Below, piece after piece: positions 6,871 to 13,600 of a stretch of 19,809 bases of DNA. The position numbers and the translations under genes are program-made. This DNA is from Pseudomonadota bacterium (lineage in GTDB: Bacteria; Pseudomonadota; Alphaproteobacteria; Azospirillales; Azospirillaceae). The stretch lies in the NCBI GenBank assembly GCA_023412175.1, contig JAEYOB010000708.1:1-19809 (forward strand). Direction: 5' to 3'. The notes under the pieces were generated by a model. It searched no databases. It was not told where the DNA came from and worked only from the letters and a program-made list of their open reading frames with translations. Positions within the stretch are counted from its first letter, which is position 1; every line of letters starts with the position of its first letter.

Positions 6871-8199
6871 ATGTGCAGCATTTTTCTGACCAACAAGCCC
6901 GGCATCAACCTTGACCCGATCAACCGCTTCCTCCGGCTGCGCGGCCCGGATCACAGCGAACTGGTGCAACGCGACGGCCTGATCTTCATCCACAACCTGC
7001 TGAGCATCAACGGATCCTTCCAGATCCAGCCGTTCCAGCACGACCGCGTCACAGCGCTCTACAACGGCGAGATCTACAATCATCGGATGTTCGGAACCTT
7101 CAGTTCCGATGGGCAATGCATCATCCCGGCGTATCTCGAACTGGGCAGCCTCTTCACCCAGGCGTTCGATGGCGAGTTCGCCGTGGCCGTCGTGGACCAC
7201 GCGGCGCGGTGCGTTATCCTGTCGACGGACGTCTTCGCCACCAAACCCTTGTACGTGGCCATCGAGGGGCCCTACTTCGCCATTGCATCATACGAGTCGG
7301 CCATCACCGCCGCAGGCTTCCCAAACCCGGTCAAGGTGCCGGCCAACCGGATCTGCCGGATCGATCTCGACCAACCCGAGTTGCTTGAGATCGGGCAGCT
7401 CTACACCTTCTCCCTGAAGCAGTATCGCCGCGACTTCGACGGATGGATCGAGGCGTTCACCCAGGCCGTGCACAAGCGCGCCGAAGGCAACCGTGAAAGG
7501 ATCTTCATCGGCCTGTCGAGCGGCTATGACAGCGGCGCCATCAGTTGCGCCCTGACCAAGCTTGGCGTTCCGTTCAACGCCTATTCGGTGACGGGTAAGG
7601 AAAACAACGAAATCCTGGCGCAACGCGCTGCGCGAATGCCGATGGATGGCGCCCACCGCTTCATCACGCCGGACTCCGAGACCCGTTCCCGCGCCCGTGG
7701 CTACATCGACCGCAACGTCGAGGAGCAGTACTACTCAACGTACTCCGCCCAGGGGGACTACAACGAGTTCGGTCTGCGGCTGCACGACGACAGCGGTGCA
7801 ACCGGCCTGTCCATGGTGTGTGAGGCGGCACGGCACGACGGCTGCAAGATCTATCTGTCCGGCCAGGGTGCCGACGAAATCATTTCCGACTATGGCTTCG
7901 GTGGACAGCGCCTGTATCCCCACAGCAACTTCGGCGGGCTGTTTCCCGAAGACCTGAGCAGCATCTTTCCATGGCCATCCTTCTACGGCTCCAGCCAGGA
8001 CTCCTACCTGAGGAAGGAGGAGCACGTCGCCGGTTCCTATGGCATCGAGGCCCGCTTCCCCTTCCTGGACAAGCGCGTGGTGCAGGAGTTCCTCGCCCTC
8101 GACCACCGGCTGAAGAACCGGCAGTATAAATCGGTGCTTCGCGCCTACCTGGAAACCCACGGCTACCCGACGATCTTCGATCAGAAGATCGGTTTCTAA
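6871..8199 (+). CDS. Compact asparagine-synthetase-like glutamine amidotransferase (AsnB family)
   Basis: This two-domain protein of 442 residues is shorter than typical AsnB (about 500-630). N-terminal class II glutaminase domain: nucleophile Cys2 after Met, LRGPD (23-27), YNGEIYNH (64-71), FDGEFAV (99-105). Synthetase domain: PP-loop GLSSGYDSG (214-222), SGQGADEI (330-337), EARFPFLD (393-400). RGPD comes about 25 residues earlier than in AsnB, so loops of the glutaminase domain are trimmed. Members with the SSGYDS form of the loop inside glycan clusters often amidate a carboxylated sugar rather than aspartate. That is the likely role here (inference). AGGAG at 6857-6861 lies 9 nt before ATG. 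It lies 57 bp after the NodZ-like gene and is probably co-transcribed. Confidence 0.85.
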   Translation: MCSIFLTNKPGINLDPINRFLRLRGPDHSELVQRDGLIFIHNLLSINGSFQIQPFQHDRVTALYNGEIYNHRMFGTFSSDGQCIIPAYLELGSLFTQAFDGEFAVAVVDHAARCVILSTDVFATKPLYVAIEGPYFAIASYESAITAAGFPNPVKVPANRICRIDLDQPELLEIGQLYTFSLKQYRRDFDGWIEAFTQAVHKRAEGNRERIFIGLSSGYDSGAISCALTKLGVPFNAYSVTGKENNEILAQRAARMPMDGAHRFITPDSETRSRARGYIDRNVEEQYYSTYSAQGDYNEFGLRLHDDSGATGLSMVCEAARHDGCKIYLSGQGADEIISDYGFGGQRLYPHSNFGGLFPEDLSSIFPWPSFYGSSQDSYLRKEEHVAGSYGIEARFPFLDKRVVQEFLALDHRLKNRQYKSVLRAYLETHGYPTIFDQKIGF

Positions 8200-8217
8200 C
8201 TGACTGCCTGCGCGCCC

Positions 8218-8262
8218 CCCGTCCGGTTTGCGCCGGCGATGCGCGCCGCCGTGCCGGACGGG
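8218..8262 (+). terminator. Long hairpin downstream of the amidotransferase gene, possible terminator
   Basis: CCCGTCCGG (8218-8226) pairs with CCGGACGGG (8254-8262). The intervening 27 nt contain an inner 5-bp stem (8234-8238 with 8244-8248). Only a weak T tract (ACATTATT) follows, so termination is plausible but not certain. The remainder of the gap to the convergent RidA gene (8263-8376) shows no gene. Confidence 0.45.
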
Positions 8263-8376
8263 ACATTATTCCAATCCGGACGGCGGCTTGGGTTCAGTGG
8301 GTTGGTCAGCGCTGACGAGTCAGGCCCGACTGCCCCGCACCGGAAACCAGAGGCTATGTCAGCCCCCAGGCATCAC

Positions 8377-8724
8377 TCACTTGGCAGCGATCACCTGGAT
8401 CTCGACGAGATATTCCGGGGCCGCCAGTTTTGCCTCGACGGTGGCGCGGGCCGGGGTGTTGCCGGCTTCGACCCAGGATTCCCAGGCCTTGTTCATGGCG
8501 GCGAAGTTGCCGATGTCGGTCAGGTAGATGGTGGCCGACAGGATGTTGGACTTGGACGTGCCGGCCTCGGCCAGCAGGGCGTCGATCTGGCCCAGGATCT
8601 CGCGGGTCTGCGCCTCGGCGTCGGGCGTCGGAGTCTCGGCGACCTGACCGGCGAGATAGATGGTGTCGTTGTGGACGACCATCTGGCTCATGCGCGGGCC
8701 GGTGTGGAAGCGCTGGATCGACAT
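8377..8724 (-). CDS. RidA/YjgF/YER057c-family enamine/imine deaminase
   Basis: The 115-residue protein is full length for the family. RidA proteins hydrolyse reactive 2-aminoacrylate and related enamines made by PLP enzymes. The substrate-carboxylate Arg and catalytic Glu (Arg105/Glu120 in characterised members) correspond to R93 in TPARATVEAKL and E108 in YLVEIQVIA, with the same 15-residue spacing. AAGGAG lies 6 nt before the ATG. It stands alone, transcribed away from the 132-residue gene to its right. No substrate is suggested by neighbours. Family assignment is firm, but the RidA subgroup was not determined. Confidence 0.93.
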   Translation of the reverse strand: MSIQRFHTGPRMSQMVVHNDTIYLAGQVAETPTPDAEAQTREILGQIDALLAEAGTSKSNILSATIYLTDIGNFAAMNKAWESWVEAGNTPARATVEAKLAAPEYLVEIQVIAAK

Positions 8725-8865
8725 GCCATTCTCCTTGGGGTTTTTTGGATTGCAAAGGGTTCAGGCTTGGTAGTCGCCGGGCGCCATGCAGCGCAAGGGT
8801 TTCTTCTTTCGCCGGTTCGCGCCACACTGCGCCCCACCAATCGAGAGAGAACCCCAAGAGACCCA

Positions 8866-9264
8866 ATGAGCGACGACAAGAAACGCCGACCCCTGGAAAC
8901 TCCGTTCAAGCGCGGCGACCGCGTCACCATCCATACCGGCGAGAAGGGCCCGCAGAGCCTCGCCCGCGTGGAGGGCTTCAAGAGCGAAGGGCGCTGCATG
9001 GAACTGTCCGACGGTTCGCTGTGGCGAGCCGATGGCAAGCGGCAGTGGCACTTCAAGGGCGGTTTCTACAAGGGCCCGTGGGTCGAGACCGAAGCCCCCG
9101 GTGACGCCGACCACATCGGCAAGCGCCGCACCATCGGCCATCTGCGCAAATGGGCGCACGAGTTGAGCATGGAGTCTCCGCTGAGCGGACCGGCGCTGCG
9201 GCGCATTCTGGATCTGGTCGAGAAGGAGACCGCCGCGGCGGAACGGGAGGAGGATCGGGATTAG
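8866..9264 (+). CDS. Hypothetical basic protein, possible N-terminal SH3/KOW-like fold
   Basis: This 132-residue product is not recognised. The first 75 residues read as small beta strands (FKRGDRVTIHTGEKG, SLARVEGFKSEGRCMELSDGSLWRADGKRQWHFKGGFYKG) of the SH3/KOW-like kind. The last 55 residues are helical and charged (IGKRRTIGHLRKWAHELSME, LRRILDLVEKETAAAEREE). There is no signal peptide or membrane segment, so it is probably cytosolic. The frame is open to the left as far as 8239, but ATG 8866 begins a clear hydrophilic start (MSDDKKRRP) with a purine stretch (AAGAG) upstream, and the region between overlaps the RidA gene and its 5' end. It ends at a strong terminator. Coding character is good; function is unknown. 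Confidence 0.75.
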   Translation: MSDDKKRRPLETPFKRGDRVTIHTGEKGPQSLARVEGFKSEGRCMELSDGSLWRADGKRQWHFKGGFYKGPWVETEAPGDADHIGKRRTIGHLRKWAHELSMESPLSGPALRRILDLVEKETAAAEREEDRD

Positions 9265-9269
9265 GAAAT

Positions 9270-9302
9270 CCCCTCCCCGCTGAGATTGGGGAGGGGGCTT
9301 TT
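9270..9302. terminator. Bidirectional intrinsic terminator between convergent genes
   Basis: A perfect 9-bp stem (CCCCTCCCC at 9270-9278 with GGGGAGGGG at 9288-9296) is flanked by AAAT on the left and CTTTTA on the right, giving a U tract in both directions. It fills the 36-bp gap between the stop of the 132-residue gene (+) and the stop of the GGDEF-EAL gene (-). Confidence 0.88.
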
Positions 9303-11850
9303 ACTCCGCCGGCAGCAGATCCTGGTTGAACAGGCTTTCCAGATCCGAGGGGGAGACCGCACGGCTTACCAGATGGCCCTGGATCTCGTCACAGTTGGCC
9401 TGCTGGAGCACCTTCACCTGCTCCACCGTCTCCACCCCCTCGGCCACCGCGCGCATGCCCAGCGCGTGGCACAGGCCGATGATGGCGCGCACCAGTTCGC
9501 CGTCCTGGGACGCGGAGCGCAGGCCGGCAATGAAGCTCCGGTCGATCTTCAGCGCGTGGATCGGCAACTTGCGCAGCGCGCTGATGCAGGAGTGGCAGGT
9601 GCCGAAATCGTCGATGGACACCGCCACGCCCAGCCTGTGCAGCCGTTCAATGGCCGTTGCCACTTCCACGGGATGGTCGAGCAGCACCGACTCGGTCAAC
9701 TCGATCTCCAGATGGCCGGGCGATAGGCCGGTCTCGGCCAACACACGGCCGACTACGTCCACCAGCTCATGGTTGCCGAACTGGTAGGGCGAGACGTTCA
9801 CCGACATGCGGATCGGCGGCAGGCCGCGGTCCTGCCAGCCGCGGTTCTGCCGGCATGCCTCGGTCAGCACCCATTCGCCGAGAGCCGGCATCAGTCCCAT
9901 GCGTTCGGCGGTCGGCAGGAAGGCGGAGGGCAGCAGCACGCCCATCTCCGGATGATTCCAGCGGATCAGCGCCTCGGCACCGATCATCCGACCGGAGGTC
10001 ATGTCCACCTTGACCTGATAGGCCAGCGAGAACTCCCGCTGCTCGAGCGCCGTGCGCAGACGGCTCTCCGCGACCAGCAGCTCATGGCTGCGCGCGTTGA
10101 GAGACGGCGAATAGACATGGAAGCCGTTCCGACCGCCCTGCTTGGCCTGATACATGGCGAGATCGGCGCATTTCAGCAGCGCCTCGGGCGTCAGCCCGTC
10201 GTCGGGGTAGACGGCGATGCCGACGCTGGTGGTGACGTGCACCCGCCGCCCGTTGATCTCCAGCGGCCGGTGGATGGCGGATATGGCGCGCTCGGCCACC
10301 TTGGCGGCATCGGCGGGGTCCGACAGTTCGGAGAGCACCAGCACGAACTCGTCGCCGGCGATACGCGCCACCGTGTCACCCTCGCTGACGCAACCGGACA
10401 GGCGCTCCGCCATCTCCACCAGCACGCGGTCGCCGGCGTCGTGGCCGAGCGTGTCGTTGATTCGCTTGAACAGATCGAGATCGAGGAACATTACCGCCAG
10501 CGGCGCACCGTGCCGGTGCGCGTTGGCGATGGCCTGTCCCAGCCGGTCCATCAGCAGCCGCCGGTTCGGCAGCCCGGTCAGGCTGTCGAAGTAGGCGAGG
10601 TGCTTCACCTCCTCCTCGTAGCGCTTGCGCTTGGTGATGTCGGAGAAGATGGCGGCGTGCTTGGTGATACGGCCGGCAGGGTCGCGGATGGTGTTGATGC
10701 TCAGCCACTCGGCGTACAGTTCACCGTTCTTGCGGCGGTTCCAGATCTCGCCCTGCCAGTGGCCGCGCTCGGTCAGTTCCTGCCACATGCGGGTGTAGAA
10801 GGCTTCGTCGTGCATGCCCGACTTCAGGATGCTCGGGCTCTTGCCGATGGCCTCTTCCGCCAAATAGCCGGTGAGGCGCGTGAAGGCCGGGTTCACGTAC
10901 TCGATGACGCTGTTCTCATCGACGATGATGACGCCCTCCTGCGACGCCTCGATCACCTGACGCGCCAGGAACAGGTCCTGGTGCGAGCGCATCAGCGCCT
11001 CGTCGCGCTCGCGCAGGGTGGCGTTGAGCTGGGCGATGTACTCGTACTGCAGCGTCGTCAGGATGTCGGAGAAGGACAGCAGGCCGACGAAGTTGCCGCC
11101 CTCGCCGCGCACCGCCAGATGGCGGATGCCGTGCCTGGCGAACAGGTTGCGCGCGGTCAGCAGCGGCGTGTTTGCCTGCACGCAGACCAGCGGCCGGCTC
11201 GCCACGCCGCTGGCGGTACCGCGGTGCCGGCGCTGGGCGGCGAGGCGCACCAGGTCACGCTCGGTCAGCATGCCTGGCCCCTGGTCACCGTCATCCAGAA
11301 CGATGGCGGCCTCGGCGCCCGCCGCCCGCATACGGCGCGCGGCCTCCGACAACGGCACACTGGGCGGCAGCAGCGTTGGCTCCCGCGACATCACCGAGCG
11401 CACGTCGCGCAGCGTCAGGTACTGCTCAACCCCGTGGTTGAGGACGATGTCCGTCTGGCTCAGCATGCCGAGCGGAAGACCGTCATCGTCCACCACCAGC
11501 AGGTGACGCACCCGCTCGTTCTTGAAGGCCACCCCGGCTTCGCTCACGCTGGCGGACGTGACGATGGTGCGCACCGGGCTAGCCATGGCGGCGGAGATCG
11601 GCTGATCGAAACCGGCCGGGCTGGAAAAGTCGATGGACAGCGCATCGCGTTCGGTCCAGATGCCAACGGCCCGGCCGTTCTCGACGACGATGATCGAGCT
11701 ATGGTGCGCGTCGGACATGCGGCGGGCGGCGTCACCGACCGACGTGCCGGGCGGGCAGGACAGCAGGTCGCGCGACGCAATGTCACCGACCATGCGCTCG
11801 GCCGCACCGGTCACCGTGTCGCCTTCCGGAACGTTTACCTCAACCGTCAT
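9301..11850 (-). CDS. CBS(x4)-PAS-GGDEF-EAL c-di-GMP signalling protein
   Basis: The protein is 849 residues from ATG 11850. An in-frame GTG at 11886 would add 12 residues, but a TATACT -10-like box at 11891-11896 would start transcription at or just past that GTG, so the ATG is preferred. Domains in order: two CBS pairs (about 20-275; e.g. IWTERDAL, MLSQTDIVL, MLTERDLVRL, LLSFSDIL), PAS/PAC (about 290-410), GGDEF (410-570) with the signature changed to AGDEF (498-502), EAL (about 585-840) with EAL at 626-628. EAL-domain catalytic residues are largely present: N in SVNVSPYQF, E in LTES, DD in IDDFGT, K in KIDRSF, E in AEGVE. Loop 6 is unusual (DDFGTCHSCI instead of DDFGTGYSSL). It is probably a phosphodiesterase or dual-function enzyme controlled by a nucleotide bound to CBS and a PAS ligand. 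No membrane segment is seen. Confidence 0.93.
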   Translation of the reverse strand: MTVEVNVPEGDTVTGAAERMVGDIASRDLLSCPPGTSVGDAARRMSDAHHSSIIVVENGRAVGIWTERDALSIDFSSPAGFDQPISAAMASPVRTIVTSASVSEAGVAFKNERVRHLLVVDDDGLPLGMLSQTDIVLNHGVEQYLTLRDVRSVMSREPTLLPPSVPLSEAARRMRAAGAEAAIVLDDGDQGPGMLTERDLVRLAAQRRHRGTASGVASRPLVCVQANTPLLTARNLFARHGIRHLAVRGEGGNFVGLLSFSDILTTLQYEYIAQLNATLRERDEALMRSHQDLFLARQVIEASQEGVIIVDENSVIEYVNPAFTRLTGYLAEEAIGKSPSILKSGMHDEAFYTRMWQELTERGHWQGEIWNRRKNGELYAEWLSINTIRDPAGRITKHAAIFSDITKRKRYEEEVKHLAYFDSLTGLPNRRLLMDRLGQAIANAHRHGAPLAVMFLDLDLFKRINDTLGHDAGDRVLVEMAERLSGCVSEGDTVARIAGDEFVLVLSELSDPADAAKVAERAISAIHRPLEINGRRVHVTTSVGIAVYPDDGLTPEALLKCADLAMYQAKQGGRNGFHVYSPSLNARSHELLVAESRLRTALEQREFSLAYQVKVDMTSGRMIGAEALIRWNHPEMGVLLPSAFLPTAERMGLMPALGEWVLTEACRQNRGWQDRGLPPIRMSVNVSPYQFGNHELVDVVGRVLAETGLSPGHLEIELTESVLLDHPVEVATAIERLHRLGVAVSIDDFGTCHSCISALRKLPIHALKIDRSFIAGLRSASQDGELVRAIIGLCHALGMRAVAEGVETVEQVKVLQQANCDEIQGHLVSRAVSPSDLESLFNQDLLPAE

Positions 11851-11890
11851 CTCCAACCGTCCGCCGCCGCGATGATTGCACCGCACGCGA

Positions 11891-11896
11891 AGTATA
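11891..11896 (-). promoter_or_regulatory. Putative -10 box for the CBS-PAS-GGDEF-EAL gene
   Basis: Read on the minus strand the sequence is TATACT, five of six matches to the sigma70 -10 consensus, 40 bp before ATG 11850. No good -35 lies 16-18 bp upstream, so an activator or another sigma factor might be needed. Confidence 0.35.
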
Positions 11897-12208
11897 ACCC
11901 CGCACGAGTTAAGAGAGTGCTAGCGGCTCTTGCCACGCCGGGTCAAGTCGGTGGAAAATTGATTTCCTGTTTCAGGAACGCCCATCTTGCAGAAACTTTC
12001 AGCCATCTCCGAGCCATCTCTACGGAAATGAGCAACGGCGGACCGGGCAACCTGGATCCGGCTGCACGACGGATCGGCGGTTCCAGACGGGTCGAGATGC
12101 ACCTCTCCGACGACGGGGGAGTATTGCGCCGGATGTGCAGACCCTCAAACCCCCTCTTCACCACCGTGCGGGCACGGCGAGACGGGGTCCGGCCTGCACG
12201 TGCCGCCC
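11897..12208. other. 312-bp intergenic region upstream of the GGDEF-EAL gene
   Basis: No convincing gene is seen. Short frames here lack ribosome sites and codon bias. It contains the palindrome TTCCTG-TTT-CAGGAA (11964-11978), which could be an operator for the GGDEF-EAL gene, and a TTGACC (11941-11946, minus strand). Confidence 0.5.
11964..11978. promoter_or_regulatory. Inverted repeat TTCCTG-N3-CAGGAA
   Basis: Perfect 6-bp arms around a 3-bp spacer, about 70 bp upstream of the putative -10 box of the GGDEF-EAL gene. A candidate protein-binding site; no regulator is identified. Confidence 0.3.
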
Positions 12209-12529
12209 TCATTCCCGGTAATGCACCGCCAGCCAGACGGTCGGCCGGCCGGGATCGGTCCATGCCACCCGATGACGGGCGTGCGCCGGGATGACCAGCC
12301 AGTCGCCGGGGGCGAGCGCATGAACCGGCCCGCCCTCCATCTCCAGCTTGGCGGATCCCTCCACCAGCAGGACGAACTCCGGCCAGTCCTGATCGTACCA
12401 GAAGCCTTCGGGCGAGGCCTGACCGGTGGAGACGACGCGCTCGATCCGCACGCCGGAGGATTCGGCCAGGACGGTGAAGAGTTCGTCCGGCAGGTCCGCC
12501 GGCACGCCCTTCAGAAGATTTCCGCTCAT
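12209..12529 (-). CDS. Small cupin-domain protein
   Basis: The 106-residue single-domain cupin has a hydrophobic barrel pattern with PEFVLLVEGSAKLEMEGGPVHALAPGDWLVIPAHARHRVAWT: the motif-1 glycine-rich turn, then PGDWLVIPAHARHRV as motif 2 with candidate metal-binding His. The ATG at 12529 is preferred over the GTG two codons upstream because GGAG lies 8 nt before it. The ATG overlaps the TGA of the dipeptide epimerase gene (ATGA), which implies translational coupling and an operon. Substrate unknown; it may act as a small sensor or isomerase linked to cell-wall peptide use (inference from neighbour only). Confidence 0.85.
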   Translation of the reverse strand: MSGNLLKGVPADLPDELFTVLAESSGVRIERVVSTGQASPEGFWYDQDWPEFVLLVEGSAKLEMEGGPVHALAPGDWLVIPAHARHRVAWTDPGRPTVWLAVHYRE

Positions 12530-13524
12530 CCCCACAGCTCCGGTTCTGGTGGGTGGACCCGCGCACCGTCGTAGCGCAGGCCCGGATTGCGATCCTCGGC
12601 GAGCAGCAGCGGGCCATCGAGGTCAACGAACGCCGCGCCCTGCCCCACCAGCAGCGCAGGCGCCATGGCGAGCGAGGTCGCCACCATGCAGCCGACCATC
12701 ACCTTGAAGCCTGCCGCCTCGGCCGCCGCCTTCATCAGAAGCGCCTCGGTCAGACCGCCGGTCTTGTCCAGCTTGATGTTGACCACCTGGTACAACCCCC
12801 TCAGCCGCTCCAGCGAAGCAAGGCCGTGACAGGACTCGTCGGCGCCGAGCGGCACCGGGCAATGGAAGCCACGCAACGCTTCGTCATCGCCTGCCGGCAG
12901 CGGCTGCTCGATCAGTTCGACTCCCAGCGCTGCGAAGGCCGGCGCGTAGCGCGCCAGATGGTCGAGCGTCCAGCCCTCGTTGGCATCGACGATCAGGCGC
13001 GCCTTGGGCGCCGCTTCGCGCACGGCGTGCACGCGCTCCAGGTCGCCGTCGCCGGTCAGCTTCATCTTCAGCAGGGAGTGGCGCGCCGCCACCTCGCGCG
13101 CCGACGCCGCCATGACCTCCGGCTCCTCCAGGCTCAGCGTGAAGCAGGTGGAGAGCGGCCCCGGCTCGGCGGGCAGTTCGGCCAACGCCCAAACCGGCAC
13201 GCGGGTGCGCTTGGCCTCCAGATCCCACAGCGCGCAGTCCAGCGCGTTACGGGCGGCGCCGGCCTGCATGACGGTGCGCAGCGCCAGCCGGCCGAGCCCG
13301 TCGGCGACGCGATCGGCCATGCCTTCCAGTTCGGCAACCACACCCTCGACGCTTTCGCCGTAGCGGGCGTAAGGGACGCACTCGCCACGGCCGACCACGC
13401 CATCCTCGTCACGGACCTCGGCAACCACCACCTCGGCGGCGGTCTTCGATCCCCGCGAGATGCGGAACGCGCCACGGATGGGGAAGCTCTCGCGGCGAAC
13501 AAGCAGGCTGCGGGTCGAAGGCAT
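12526..13524 (-). CDS. Dipeptide epimerase (L-Ala-D/L-Glu epimerase type, enolase superfamily)
   Basis: The protein is 332 residues from ATG 13524. The frame continues 30 codons further upstream, but family members start near MPSTRSLLVRRESFPIR. Catalytic features of the muconate-lactonising subgroup are all present: K153-x-K155 (LLKMKLTGDG), metal ligands D180 (IVDANEGW), E206 (IEQPLP) and D229 (GADES), and catalytic K251/K254 (NIKLDKTGG). FVDLDGPLLL (299-308) has the D-x-D (301/303) that in characterised dipeptide epimerases binds the dipeptide amino group. The enzyme interconverts epimers of dipeptides, classically L-Ala-D-Glu from recycled murein. The cupin gene downstream overlaps by 4 bp. 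The upstream chemoreceptor gene ends 73 bp away on the same strand. Confidence 0.92.
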   Translation of the reverse strand: MPSTRSLLVRRESFPIRGAFRISRGSKTAAEVVVAEVRDEDGVVGRGECVPYARYGESVEGVVAELEGMADRVADGLGRLALRTVMQAGAARNALDCALWDLEAKRTRVPVWALAELPAEPGPLSTCFTLSLEEPEVMAASAREVAARHSLLKMKLTGDGDLERVHAVREAAPKARLIVDANEGWTLDHLARYAPAFAALGVELIEQPLPAGDDEALRGFHCPVPLGADESCHGLASLERLRGLYQVVNIKLDKTGGLTEALLMKAAAEAAGFKVMVGCMVATSLAMAPALLVGQGAAFVDLDGPLLLAEDRNPGLRYDGARVHPPEPELWG

Positions 13525-13572
13525 GGGCGGGCTTTCGCTGATGCGTAGGATCAGCGGAAAGATACCCGCCCC

Positions 13573-13600
13573 TGATCCTGGATCAAGGGATCCGGGATCA
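13573..13600. repeat. 12-bp hairpin overlapping the stop of the chemoreceptor-like gene
   Basis: TGATCCTGGATC (13573-13584) pairs with GATCCGGGATCA (13589-13600) across a 4-nt loop, with one G-U type mismatch. The right arm includes the TGA stop of the receptor gene (minus strand). No T tract follows in either direction, so it is not a classic terminator. It could be an mRNA-stabilising or translation-separating hairpin between the receptor and epimerase genes. Confidence 0.6.

Noticed and set aside
8239-8865. N-terminal extension of the 132-aa protein
   Set aside because: The added sequence is antisense to RidA and its promoter region; ATG 8866 gives a compact protein.
9769-12294. 841-residue open frame on the plus strand
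   Set aside because: It is antisense to the CBS-PAS-GGDEF-EAL gene, His/Arg/Gln-rich as expected from the complementary strand of a GC-rich gene, with no motif.
12553-13548. 331-residue plus-strand frame
   Set aside because: Antisense to the dipeptide epimerase, whose catalytic residues are all present on the minus strand.
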